DNA from: Oscillospiraceae bacterium
GTDB lineage: Bacteria > Bacillota > Clostridia > Oscillospirales > Oscillospiraceae
Assembly: GCA_017619535.1 (NCBI GenBank)
Contig: JAFZSD010000083.1
Coordinates: forward strand, 1-32,925
Length of the DNA: 32,925 bases
Reading direction: 5' to 3'
Positions 22,835-30,938 of this stretch are shown here, piece after piece (the first letter of the stretch is position 1; the number at the start of each line of letters is the position of its first letter). The notes below the pieces were generated by a model. It did not search any database, was not told the DNA's origin, and saw nothing but the letters and a program-made list of their open reading frames with translations. The position numbers were made by a program, and so were the translations under genes.

Positions 22835-24118
22835 ATGTCCCTGATCGTAAAAATTGGGAAAAAGGGAAAGGCGATAGCCAAACGGGTGCTCTCTCCCGTG
22901 GAGACGCATCATATATCCTACACGCGCAGGATAGAACGCGTGAAGACGGACCGCAGGATCCTCGCCATGACCTTTGACGACGGGCCGATGGATCTTCCCT
23001 GCTCGCCGGATCTGTTCGATGGACGTTCGCTCTCCGACGTGATCCTGGACACATTGGAGGAATTCGGCGCGAAAGGTACTTTTGACGTCATCGGCGACAC
23101 GTCGGACAACTATCCGGACAAGGCCGGCGCGCCGGGTTCTGCCGCATGGGGCGGCATCCGCTACGATCATTATCCCGATTTCGGAAAAGACGCCAGCGGA
23201 GGCGCAGTGCACAACGACAGGCTCATACGGAGGATGCTCGGGGGCGGTCACCAGATCACGAACCACGGTTACCGCCATATAATATTCGGGAAAAAGCCCT
23301 TCGTCTACGGCAAGCGGGTGTTTCTCGGCTCTTTCGACGGAGCGCTTGAAGATCTCACGCGTCTTCACAGGGTATTAAGCGAGAACTACGGTTATGAGAT
23401 GACTATGGGCAGGCCGCCCCACTATGTGGACCGGGTCCAGGGCGGGCTGAGCTCATACGACGTGTACGACGTGATGGGATACCAGTACCTGGCCGCCTCA
23501 TTCGACGGCGCCGGATGGCTGCCCTCAACGGCAGGCGACAGGCAGACCGCCTTCGAGGAGGAAGTCCGCGCAATGGCCGAGCCCGTAAGAGCGGCCCTGG
23601 AAAAGGATCCGGACTTCTTCTGCGGGCAGATCATTTTCCAGAAGGAAGGCTGCAATATGGCCAGACGCACTCCGGTGGCCGTGGGCCTGCGGCGCCAGCT
23701 GGAGATACTGTCCGATTACGGATACCGCGTCGTAACGGTGAACGAACTGATGAAAGAGTCTCCGTTTACGGACGTGGGGCGTGACGATCCGGATTTCGAA
23801 AAGTTCGAGACGCTGCAGCGCAGCCGGGCCGTCGTATTTTCAGACAACCGTCTCAGACCGGACGCACCGATGAAGACCGGGGAACTGGCGATGCTCCTCT
23901 GCCCGAAGAAGCGCCTGCTGGAAAGCCGCAGGAAAGCGGCCGATGACAAAAAAGCGACACTTTACCGCTGCGCGGTGGAGATATGTGCCGAAGAGGGACT
24001 CATACCCGCCGGCGTCCGTGAGGACGCGGCCGTTTCGGCCCTGCCGGAGGGGCTCTTCGACAGTACAGAGGACATGACGAGACGGTCGGTGCTCCGCGCG
24101 TACAGGGCAGACCGCTGA
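22835..24118 (+). CDS. Polysaccharide deacetylase-like (NodB homology) protein
   Basis: The 427-residue protein has a NodB-type domain. Motif 1 is TFDDGP (46-51) and motif 2 reads NHGYRH, giving an H-x3-H metal site. Motif 3 is GRPPHY. An insertion of about 40 residues with many Asp, Gly and Tyr separates motifs 1 and 2. The usual motif 5 histidine is not obvious: the matching strand reads QIIFQKEG. No signal peptide is seen, so the substrate may be cytosolic or membrane-linked. The C-terminal 110 residues have a weak SLH-like pattern (NRLRPDAPMKTGELAMLL). The ATG at 22835 follows AAGGAGAG. Membership is clear; full activity is uncertain. Confidence 0.85.
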   Translation: MSLIVKIGKKGKAIAKRVLSPVETHHISYTRRIERVKTDRRILAMTFDDGPMDLPCSPDLFDGRSLSDVILDTLEEFGAKGTFDVIGDTSDNYPDKAGAPGSAAWGGIRYDHYPDFGKDASGGAVHNDRLIRRMLGGGHQITNHGYRHIIFGKKPFVYGKRVFLGSFDGALEDLTRLHRVLSENYGYEMTMGRPPHYVDRVQGGLSSYDVYDVMGYQYLAASFDGAGWLPSTAGDRQTAFEEEVRAMAEPVRAALEKDPDFFCGQIIFQKEGCNMARRTPVAVGLRRQLEILSDYGYRVVTVNELMKESPFTDVGRDDPDFEKFETLQRSRAVVFSDNRLRPDAPMKTGELAMLLCPKKRLLESRRKAADDKKATLYRCAVEICAEEGLIPAGVREDAAVSALPEGLFDSTEDMTRRSVLRAYRADR

Positions 24119-24144
24119 ATCGGATGCAGGGAGGAGCAGAGGAT

Positions 24145-25245
24145 ATGCGGACCGTGATCATCACCGACGGGAGATATCGGTCGGCGATCGCCGCGGCGCG
24201 GGAGTTCGGCCGCGCGGGATATGACGTGATAGTCACAGAGGCCCGGGCCGACGTAAAGTCCGATCCGCCGGCGTTTTCATCGAGATACGCCAGAGGCGTC
24301 TGGATCGACGGCTCGGTGGGCGACGCCGGATATGCCGAACGCCTGCTGACGCTCATCCGCAGCTGTGACAGGCCCGTGCTGTTCACCACGGGCGCCGCGA
24401 CGCAGAGGACGGTATCCGGATCAAAAGACATATTTGCCGGATCGGCGGATTTCCTGATCGCCGGACCGGAAGTGCTCGACGCTCTGAACGACAAATGCAG
24501 GGTCCGCGAAGCTGCCGAAAAGCTCGGACTCCCGGTTCCGAGGCAGTATGACGGCGAGCCTGACAGGTATCCCGTGATAGTCAAGCCGCGGTGCGGCGAG
24601 GTATACGGCCTTAAGGCCGGAGACCGGTACGCCGTCGCCCGTGGCCCTGAAGAGCTGGCCGCCGCGTTGGAGCGGTTCAGACGCTATGACCCGTCCCCCG
24701 TAATACAGGAGAAGATAGAGGGCGATGGGGAAGGCGTAAGTGTTCTGATGGCGGAGGGATCGCGGCTCGTCCGCGCCATATGTCACAGGAGGGTGCGCGA
24801 ATACCCCGCGTCCGGCGGACCGTCCACCTGCTGCGTGACTGAGTACGACGCGGATAAGATCGCGGCGGCTGAAAAACTCCTTTCGAGTTTCGGGTTCGTC
24901 GGCCTGGCCATGGTCGAATTCAAAGGAGGACGCATCCTGGAAGTCAATCCGAGGGTCTGGGGCACGTTCCCGCTGACGGTGTTCGCAGGCGCCGGGTTCT
25001 GCAAGAGCTATGCAAGCGAGGCGGAGGGTAGGCAAGTCGTCTACGCGCCGGGAAACTATAAGACCGGACTGAAAATGCGGTTCGCCGTCAACGATCTTGC
25101 GGCGTGTGCGGATCTTCTGCGCCGCGGAAAGTTCTCGGCGGCCTTCGGCGGCCTTTTGGACGGTTTCCGCGTACCGGAAGGACTTAAAGACCCGGAAGAC
25201 AGAAAAGCGTACAGGAAATACATTCAAAGCTATCTTCACAGATAG
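24145..25245 (+). CDS. ATP-grasp domain ligase of unknown substrate
   Basis: The 366-residue protein has the three-part ATP-grasp layout. It starts with a pre-ATP-grasp Rossmann-like domain (MRTVIITDGRYRSAIAAARE). The A-domain follows (RYPVIVKPRCGEVYGL, lysine for ATP). The ATP-grasp core has PVIQEKIEGDGEGVSVLM and the Mg-binding MVEFKGGRILEVNPRVWG. It resembles carbamoyl-phosphate-synthase-like and D-aspartate-ligase-like members that join a carboxylate to an amine. The substrate cannot be told from sequence. I chose the ATG at 24145 because it directly precedes the family start and has AGAGGAT and GGAGGAG upstream. It is third in the PHP/deacetylase operon, 26 bases after the deacetylase-like gene. 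Confidence 0.87.
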   Translation: MRTVIITDGRYRSAIAAAREFGRAGYDVIVTEARADVKSDPPAFSSRYARGVWIDGSVGDAGYAERLLTLIRSCDRPVLFTTGAATQRTVSGSKDIFAGSADFLIAGPEVLDALNDKCRVREAAEKLGLPVPRQYDGEPDRYPVIVKPRCGEVYGLKAGDRYAVARGPEELAAALERFRRYDPSPVIQEKIEGDGEGVSVLMAEGSRLVRAICHRRVREYPASGGPSTCCVTEYDADKIAAAEKLLSSFGFVGLAMVEFKGGRILEVNPRVWGTFPLTVFAGAGFCKSYASEAEGRQVVYAPGNYKTGLKMRFAVNDLAACADLLRRGKFSAAFGGLLDGFRVPEGLKDPEDRKAYRKYIQSYLHR

Positions 25246-25260
25246 ATACAGATAGGGCAT

Positions 25261-25298
25261 AAAAAATCATGGCGCCTTCCGGTCGGAAGGCGCCATGA
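25261..25298 (-). terminator. Strong intrinsic terminator after the SleB-type hydrolase gene
   Basis: A perfect 14-bp stem (25267-25280 with 25285-25298) around a four-base loop is followed on the minus strand by six T residues. It lies between two convergent genes. The plus-strand side has no U-tract, so it mainly serves the minus gene, though the stem may also slow the plus operon. Confidence 0.92.
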
Positions 25299-25358
25299 CT
25301 CGTTAAATGGGTCTCTTGCCTGTGTCGAATATACGTGGCCTCTGCTGAGGCTGTGTCA

Positions 25359-26297
25359 TCAATAGTAGAATGCGTGGCCGCCGATGGTGGTGCAGTAGTC
25401 CCTGTTATAGGTCGCCCAGCAGTTGAGATAGGCGGCGGCGAAGAAGAGACATTCCGGGATCACGACCGCGCCCTCGAGAACGAGCTTGGCCGCACGCCAG
25501 GAATCAAAGTTCGGTTCATAATAGATGGAGCCGTCGAAGGCTGGCGAGAACTGGTAGCCGTCGAACACGACGCCGTAGACGGAGTTCGGGTAGTAGTCGG
25601 TCTTCACACGGTTCATTACCACGTTGCCGACGGCAAGCTTGCCCTCAAAGGGTTCGCCGCGGGCCTCTGCGTTTATGATATGTGCCAGCCAGTAGAGATC
25701 GTCCTGATCGTAATACTCATCTCCGGACTTGATGCCGGTTCCGGAACACGTAACGTATACGGTGGCGATCTCGCCGGCCCAGAGAACGTCGGCGCCGAAA
25801 GCGGAGGCGAACGGTCTGATCGGCACCATGAAGACGCCGTTCACGAGACGGTTGCCGGTGGGCGCATAGAAGTGTCTGCCGTTTGCGGTGATCTCAATGT
25901 CGCCGAGGATGGCCTCGACGGTGTATTTGCCGGTATCGATCTCAGCGGAAGCCGTATCGGGGTGCCAGATGACGGACTTGGCGCCGAGCGCCATCGAAAA
26001 TGCCCTCAGAGGCACATAAGTGGTCGAATCGATAAGCATGGCGGGAAGGTCGGTATCGATCCCGTTTACGACGATCCTGAGTCCGCGGGGGGCGGGTTCG
26101 GCGCTCTCTTCCGCTTCTTCAGCCGTTTCAACAGGCTCATCGGCGGTCTCCGCGGCCTCTTCCGGTTCCGCGGTAGCTTCGGCTGCCGCTCCTTCAGCGG
26201 TCATGTCGATATCTTCGTTTGCTGCGGCCGCGGGGAACGACAGTGCCATGGCAAGGACGAGTATAATGACGACCGCTGTGAACAAATGCTTTTTCAT
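25359..26297 (-). CDS. Secreted SleB/CwlJ-type cell-wall hydrolase with stalk domain
   Basis: The 312-residue protein has a signal peptide (MKKHLF then a hydrophobic run, cut near residues 24-26, AAA-N) and an Ala/Glu-rich spacer (about 27-70). A copper-amine-oxidase-N-like 'stalk' domain is present (about 72-185, with IVVNGIDTDLPA, TYVPLRAFSMALGA and MVPIRPFASAFGA). The C-terminal Hydrolase_2 (SleB) domain shows LAHIINAEARGEPFEGK, with the likely catalytic glutamate in NAEARGE, and GNVVMNRV. SleB-family enzymes are lytic transglycosylases, often used in spore germination. The stalk domain suggests general wall or cortex work; sporulation is not proved here. GGAAAGGAG precedes the ATG. Confidence 0.92.
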   Translation of the reverse strand: MKKHLFTAVVIILVLAMALSFPAAAANEDIDMTAEGAAAEATAEPEEAAETADEPVETAEEAEESAEPAPRGLRIVVNGIDTDLPAMLIDSTTYVPLRAFSMALGAKSVIWHPDTASAEIDTGKYTVEAILGDIEITANGRHFYAPTGNRLVNGVFMVPIRPFASAFGADVLWAGEIATVYVTCSGTGIKSGDEYYDQDDLYWLAHIINAEARGEPFEGKLAVGNVVMNRVKTDYYPNSVYGVVFDGYQFSPAFDGSIYYEPNFDSWRAAKLVLEGAVVIPECLFFAAAYLNCWATYNRDYCTTIGGHAFYY

Positions 26298-26443
26298 AAA
26301 AATCTCCTTTCCCGCCGCTTCCGCATGAGCGGAATGCGCCGGGTTTTGTGTTGTTTGTTTCTTACGTATGTATATCGGACCGGACAGCCTTATAAGCGTC
26401 CGTTTTCCGGTATGACCTGGATTTCAGGCGCCGGGAGAGAGGT

Positions 26444-28690
26444 TCAGATCTCATCCGTCCAGCGGATCACGTTCACCTCTGGATCCCCGGCAAAGTGGGC
26501 GGCCTCTCTTCCCTGGCAGGTAAAGAGGAGTATCTGGCGGTCTTTGGCCGTCTCTTTCAGATGATCCAGCGCAAGGCCTGCGCGGTTATCGTCGAAACTG
26601 ACGAGCGCGTCGTCCAGCACGATGGGACAAGGGTCGTCCTGAGGAAGGACCACTTCGCACGCCGCGAGACGGAGAGAGAGATATACCTGATCCGCCGTGC
26701 CCGCGCTCAGCATGAGCACGTTGTGGCTTACCGTGTCGCCGTGGGCCCTGGCAGAAGCGTCGAGCGCCCTGTCGAAGGTGAGCGTATCGTATTTCCCGCC
26801 GGTGAGCTTGCTGAAGACAGCTCCCGCGGCGTGCCCCAGTAGGGGCGAGAACCTGTTCTGTATGTCAGTGTTCGCTTCCCGGAGAGCGCGGACTGCCATA
26901 TCCAGCGCGTCGTACTGGGCCGTCTGTTCGGCCAGTTCCGACTGCAGTTCGTTTATCTCTCCGGAGAGGACTATGGGATCGCCCAGAGCGCGCAGCTCTC
27001 CGAGCGTCAGGTGGTACTGTGTGGACGCGTTATCGAGGGCGGCGTTGACTTTTTCAAGGCGCGTCTCCGTTTCCTCGCGGCCGTAGCGAGGCCTCGCGAA
27101 CTGTGAAAGATCCGCGGAGGGGCCGTCGGGAGCGTCGGTGCTCTCCAGGGCCGAACGGATGTGTTCCTTCATATCCGCGTCTGCGGAGAGCCTTTCATAG
27201 TCGGCTTTCAGCGTTTCAAGAGTCGAGAGCATGCCGGGTATCTCGCTGAGAGAAGTGACCCGGGGGTCTATATCCGCGGCCGCGGCAAGAGCCTCGCCTT
27301 CAGCCTCTGTCAGCAGCTGTTCGGCCTCCGCCTTAGCAGCCGCCGCGCTCAGCTGTGCGGTCTCGGCGTTCTCGGCCGCTTCGGAGAGCTCCGAGAACCT
27401 GTCTGCTTCCGCACGGAATTCGAATACGCTGGACATGCCGTATTCGGACAGGAGCCGCGTCAGGAACTTTTCACGGTCCTTTATCGTGAAGAACGCTGCA
27501 GCCGCAGCGGCGGCGCACAGGGCTGCCGCCACCGAGAGGATCACCGTCACGGCCGTTCCCTTGAGCACGACCGCCAGCACGGCGAGCACTACGCAGAGCG
27601 CCGCGGCGATCTCGGCGGGGACAGTCAGTTTCTTCTTTTTATCCCGCGCCTCGTTATCCAGACGCTCGGCGGACGAGACGGCGTTTTCGACCGCGCCGCG
27701 GTCCTGTCCGGCGAACCGGGAGGCTGTAAGAAGGGCTGCCGCCTTTTCGTAATCGGCGTACGCGGAGTCAAAGCGCCTGCGCCCGGTTTCAGCGATCTCA
27801 CCGTGGGCTTCGGCGGAGGATACCGCGTCGCGAAGGGCGGCTATATGCCCGTCGTCGGTATTGCTGTAGACCAGAAGACGCGCTCTGGCCTCTTCTGCCG
27901 CTGCAGCCGCGCTGCGAGCGTCGGCTTCAGCTTCGGCGATGCGGCGGAGCTTTTCATCCGCTTCTATCGCTCTGTGGGCGCGGAGCTCTTCGGAGAGCAG
28001 TTCGCGCTCGGCCTTCAGCCGCAGTCCCTCGTCGCGGATGCCCGCTGCGTCTTCGCAGGAGGTCTCCACGGTCCGGAGCTTTTTTTCGGCCTCGGCGAGC
28101 TTTGCGCGCAGAACGGGGATAGTGCCCGTTTTGTTGTAGCGCCGCTTGTTCTGCCACGAACGGAGCTTCTTGTCCGCTTCGGAATAGGAGACGGCCTCGT
28201 CGCCGGAGGACACCAGCGAGGAGATCCGTTTCTCCAGTTCGGGGGTCTGACCCACCTTGACGGCGGCCTGTCTTATGAACGCCGTGCGCTCGAAGACGGC
28301 TTTGCCCACGCCGGTGAGTCTTTCGCCTGCGTTATCCGCGGTCAGCCCCGGGACGCTGTCGCCGCTACCGGTGTATACCGCGGAGAAATCGCGCATGGGG
28401 ATATTCCTGGAGGATCTGCGTTCTATAGTGATGTCGCGTCCGTCCAGGACAATGTCGGCGGAACCCTCCATCGGGGCGCCGTTCCACGGGCGGAAACGGG
28501 TCTTGTCTGTCAGATAGCCGGGGCGGTCGCGTTCGGAGGTGTTCACCCCGTAGAGTATCGCCAGGATGAACGCGCACCAGGTGCTCTTGCCGGTCTCATT
28601 CGGCCTCTCGATTATGTTCAGACCGGGAGACAACCGGAGTTCTTCGCCGCAGAGCTGTCCGAAAGAGGCGTGAAGGCGTTTGAATCTCAT
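26444..28690 (-). CDS. SbcC/YhaN-like ATPase with membrane segments in the coiled coil
   Basis: The 748-residue protein is an SMC/Rad50-type ATPase of the YhaN class (AAA_27). The Walker A motif reads ERPNETGKST near residues 28-37. The signature LSAGTADQVYLSLRLA and Walker B CPIVLDDALVSFDD lie near the C-terminus, with long Ala/Glu/Arg coiled coils between. Two hydrophobic segments sit back to back in the middle (about residues 362-377 and 380-400), so the coiled-coil tip is predicted to enter the membrane. This resembles YhaN of other Bacillota. ATG 28690 is chosen over an upstream GTG because AGAGGAG lies eight bases before it. The start overlaps the YhaO-like stop (ATGA), implying a stable partnership. 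Confidence 0.9.
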   Translation of the reverse strand: MRFKRLHASFGQLCGEELRLSPGLNIIERPNETGKSTWCAFILAILYGVNTSERDRPGYLTDKTRFRPWNGAPMEGSADIVLDGRDITIERRSSRNIPMRDFSAVYTGSGDSVPGLTADNAGERLTGVGKAVFERTAFIRQAAVKVGQTPELEKRISSLVSSGDEAVSYSEADKKLRSWQNKRRYNKTGTIPVLRAKLAEAEKKLRTVETSCEDAAGIRDEGLRLKAERELLSEELRAHRAIEADEKLRRIAEAEADARSAAAAAEEARARLLVYSNTDDGHIAALRDAVSSAEAHGEIAETGRRRFDSAYADYEKAAALLTASRFAGQDRGAVENAVSSAERLDNEARDKKKKLTVPAEIAAALCVVLAVLAVVLKGTAVTVILSVAAALCAAAAAAAFFTIKDREKFLTRLLSEYGMSSVFEFRAEADRFSELSEAAENAETAQLSAAAAKAEAEQLLTEAEGEALAAAADIDPRVTSLSEIPGMLSTLETLKADYERLSADADMKEHIRSALESTDAPDGPSADLSQFARPRYGREETETRLEKVNAALDNASTQYHLTLGELRALGDPIVLSGEINELQSELAEQTAQYDALDMAVRALREANTDIQNRFSPLLGHAAGAVFSKLTGGKYDTLTFDRALDASARAHGDTVSHNVLMLSAGTADQVYLSLRLAACEVVLPQDDPCPIVLDDALVSFDDNRAGLALDHLKETAKDRQILLFTCQGREAAHFAGDPEVNVIRWTDEI

Positions 28691-29775
28691 GCGCCCCACT
28701 CCTCTCTGTTGTCGAGAGCGGCGAGACCGTATCTGACCGCCAGCAGGATCCCCGGCTTCTCGTTCTCATCGGCGTTGTCGTATTTCTCCCGGAGTATCCT
28801 GAGAAAACCGCCGCGTAGAGTGTCTTCGCTGACGCCGTCCCAGATGTCCCGGAGAGCATGCGTCTCGTCCCGGACGGTGACATGGTACGCCCTGTCGGCA
28901 AGAGACTCGGCGAGCGCGGCGCAGTCGATATCCTCATCGGTGCCTCCGCAGAGGACGACACGCACCACGTCGTTTTTCATTGATTCGCTGATCGCGGCCT
29001 CCGCCGCGGCAAGAGCGGTCCCTCCCGCGACGTCTGCCTGTACCACACGGTACTGCCGGCCGCGTAGGGGTAAGAACCGGAGATCGGCTCCGCCCTTTGA
29101 AACGGTGCCGGCGATGACGCCCTTTTCACCTGTCTCGTCAAAGCCGCGCCCTTCGGTGCAGCCGGGATAGGCGTATACCGTCGCCCCTGCAGAACAGATA
29201 CCGCTGTAGGCGTGGATATGACCGAGAGCCAGATAATCAAGGCCCGATCTCTCGATATCCTGTCTCGTTATGAGATTGTACCTGTCGTCGGCCAGATCGC
29301 CGTGAAGGACCATGATGTTCACGAGACCGTCGTCCGGGGCCGAGAAACCTCTCAGCAGCGGACGGCTCGAGGACGAGGTGAACGCGGCGCCGCTTACACG
29401 GCAGCCGAGCTCCGGAAGTTCGACGGTGCTTATGACCGGCGACTTGAATATATGTACGTTTTCGGGAAAATCAAGGATCGAATAAGGAGACCTGTCGCAA
29501 TAGAAGTCGTGATTGCCGGGGGAGATGAACACACGGGCCTTTATCGACGAGAGAACGCGCAGAAGCGTCTCGCAGGTCTCGTAGTAGCAAACGGCGCTGT
29601 CGAAAAGATCTCCGGACAGCAGAACGATGTCCGCCTGCTCGCTCTCGGTGAGGTCGGCCAGCGAACCCAGAAGTGCCCGCTGTTCGCGCCGGCGTTCCAG
29701 CGCTTTTGCCTCAGGGAGAGAATCGAACGGAGAGTCGAGATGAAAATCAGCCGAATGTATTATTTTGACCGACAC
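28687..29775 (-). CDS. SbcD/YhaO-like metallophosphoesterase (DNA exonuclease subunit)
   Basis: The 362-residue protein carries the calcineurin-like nuclease motifs in order: SADFHLDSPF (8-17), SGDLFD, SPGNHDFYC, VLHGDLAD and LGHIHAYS. Such subunits cut DNA ends or hairpins when driven by an SbcC/Rad50-type ATPase, here the overlapping YhaN-like gene. It resembles YhaO, the exonuclease partner of YhaN, more than canonical SbcD, because it is short and lacks a long capping region. It starts with GTG at 29775, with GAGGGG nine bases upstream. An AT-rich regulatory stretch with TTGTAAC repeats lies in front. Confidence 0.92.
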   Translation of the reverse strand: MSVKIIHSADFHLDSPFDSLPEAKALERRREQRALLGSLADLTESEQADIVLLSGDLFDSAVCYYETCETLLRVLSSIKARVFISPGNHDFYCDRSPYSILDFPENVHIFKSPVISTVELPELGCRVSGAAFTSSSSRPLLRGFSAPDDGLVNIMVLHGDLADDRYNLITRQDIERSGLDYLALGHIHAYSGICSAGATVYAYPGCTEGRGFDETGEKGVIAGTVSKGGADLRFLPLRGRQYRVVQADVAGGTALAAAEAAISESMKNDVVRVVLCGGTDEDIDCAALAESLADRAYHVTVRDETHALRDIWDGVSEDTLRGGFLRILREKYDNADENEKPGILLAVRYGLAALDNREEWGA

Positions 29776-30133
29776 TTTTTCATCCCCTCAGAAAAATTGC
29801 ACATATAATTCGGTTACAATTAGTTACAAAATGTCCATCTAACGTCGTATTATAAGCCAAAAAGTTACAAATTGAAACTCTTTTTTTGAGGAAGCTTAAA
29901 AAATTTGGTTATTATCACCATATAAATGAGTATTCACAGGTGAATATCACGAAAAAATTGTGCACAATACACATAAACAATTACCATATACTGGAAGCCG
30001 CTATGGGAATGCTTCCCCACTATCACGGTTTTTACCCTAAAAATGGCGGCAAAATATCCCCACAACGGAGAAAACGGCGTATCAGAAGCCGGGAAAGCGT
30101 GAAAGTCCGGCCGCGGCGTCCGGCCGATTATGC
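29776..30133 (-). other. AT-rich intergenic region with palindromes, no gene supported
   Basis: This stretch of about 360 bases is much richer in A and T than its surroundings. It holds a 16-base palindrome, TATTCAC-AG-GTGAATA (29931-29946), and a perfect 12-base palindrome, ATTGTGCACAAT (29957-29968), whose centres are 24 bases apart. A stem GGAAGC/GCTTCC lies at 29993-30016. Three GTTACAA copies lie at 29813-29870. An open frame at 29886-30137 starts at TTG without a binding site and has an implausible composition, so I do not call it. The best explanation is regulatory DNA for the YhaO/YhaN operon, possibly with a small RNA. Confidence 0.6.
29813..29877 (-). promoter_or_regulatory. Probable promoter and TTGTAAC operator repeats of the yhaO-yhaN operon
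   Basis: On the minus strand a perfect TATAAT (29854-29849) lies 17 bases from TTTCAA (29877-29872), a weak -35. TTGTAAC occurs three times: at 29870-29864 inside the promoter spacer, and at 29829-29823 and 29819-29813, ten bases apart and just downstream of the expected start. The first and second copies are 41 bases apart. The near-helical spacing suggests cooperative binding by one regulator. Confidence 0.55.
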
Positions 30134-30171
30134 ATAAAAGAGCGCCCGGCAGGCGTTTGCCTGTCAGGCGC
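30134..30171 (-). terminator. Terminator of the rpiB operon
   Basis: A long GC-rich hairpin (30142-30171, four-base loop, one bulge and a G-U pair) is followed on the minus strand by TCTTTTA. It lies just after the small membrane protein gene. Confidence 0.78.
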
Positions 30172-30194
30172 AGACGATAAGTGCAGGAAGCGTG

Positions 30195-30419
30195 TCAGAC
30201 GGCCGTGCCGCCGCCGTCGGAGTCGTTATGCATATACTCGGCAAGCCATGGGATGTCCAGCCGGAGCTCGCCGTCGTCGGTGTAGACGACGCGATTCCGC
30301 AGACCTATGAACAGCGCGGTGAAAAGTATCACCGCCGCGACAAGTATGCAGATGAGAGCGGTCAGGACGGCCCGGAGCGGCCGGACGCGTACGTATGTGC
30401 GCCGGGATGGACTGCGCAA
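30195..30419 (-). CDS. Small single-pass membrane protein of unknown function
   Basis: The 74-residue frame lies 12 bases after rpiB. It has a basic N-terminus (MRSPSRRTYVRVRPLR), one membrane helix (about 16-40, AVLTALICILVAAVILFTALFIGL) and a short extracytoplasmic tail with RVVYTDDGELRLDIPWL. It starts at TTG, preceded by AGGGGG with eight-base spacing; the start codon is weak but no better one is in frame. The positive-inside pattern and the terminator just after its stop support it as the last gene of the rpiB operon. I do not recognise a named family. Confidence 0.62.
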   Translation of the reverse strand: MRSPSRRTYVRVRPLRAVLTALICILVAAVILFTALFIGLRNRVVYTDDGELRLDIPWLAEYMHNDSDGGGTAV

Positions 30420-30431
30420 GCCGATCGCCCC

Positions 30432-30872
30432 CTATTCGGCGTTCTCTATGGCGGAGATAAGATCGATGCGCCTCTGGTGGCGTCCGCCGTCGAATCCCGT
30501 CGTAAGGAAGGTGTCGACTATTTTGAGAGCGAGACCGTCGCCGAGCACCCGGGCGCCGAGGGCGAGCATGTTCGCGTCGTTGTGACGGCGCGTCATCTCC
30601 GCGGAGAAACAGTCGGAACACAGGGCGGCGCGTATGCCTTTTACCTTGTTGGCCGCCATCGAGATGCCGATACCAGTGCCGCATACAAGGATCCCGCGGT
30701 CGCACTCGCCGGACGCGACCGCTCTGGCCGCCGCCTCGGCGTATACGGGGTAGTCGCAGCTTTCTGCGGAATAGGTGCCGAAGTCCCTGTATTCGAGCCC
30801 CAGTTCTTCGAGATGGGACTTTATAACCTGCATGAGGGCAAAACCTCCGTGGTCACAGCCTAGCGCTATCAT
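30432..30872 (-). CDS. rpiB: Ribose 5-phosphate isomerase B
   Basis: RpiB interconverts ribulose 5-phosphate and ribose 5-phosphate in the pentose phosphate pathway. The 146-residue protein has the family start MIALGCDHGGFALM and the DFGTYSAESCDYP stretch. The phosphate and active-site motif GILVCGTGIGISMAANK follows, then RHNDANMLALGARV. The catalytic cysteine in VCGTG (about 66) is present. AAGGAGCG lies before the ATG. It has its own promoter with a leader of about 130 bases holding a 7-bp hairpin. LacAB-type isomerases belong to the same superfamily, but the motifs fit RpiB. Confidence 0.95.
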   Translation of the reverse strand: MIALGCDHGGFALMQVIKSHLEELGLEYRDFGTYSAESCDYPVYAEAAARAVASGECDRGILVCGTGIGISMAANKVKGIRAALCSDCFSAEMTRRHNDANMLALGARVLGDGLALKIVDTFLTTGFDGGRHQRRIDLISAIENAE

Positions 30873-30938
30873 TCCAGATCGCTCCTTGATTCAAAAGTTA
30901 CGGATAAAATGCTGCTTGTGACGTCCCCCGCAGGGAAC

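Noticed and set aside
27161-29170. 669-residue plus-strand open frame opposite the yhaN-like and yhaO-like genes
   Set aside because: Antisense to two motif-rich genes; length is explained by GC-rich codon bias.
29776-30133. Chromosomal replication origin
   Set aside because: AT-rich with one near DnaA box, but there is no box cluster and no dnaA or dnaN nearby.
29886-30137. Possible 83-residue gene in the AT-rich gap
   Set aside because: It starts at TTG without a binding site, changes abruptly from Asn/His/Ile-rich to Arg-rich, and ends in the spacer before a terminator of the other strand.
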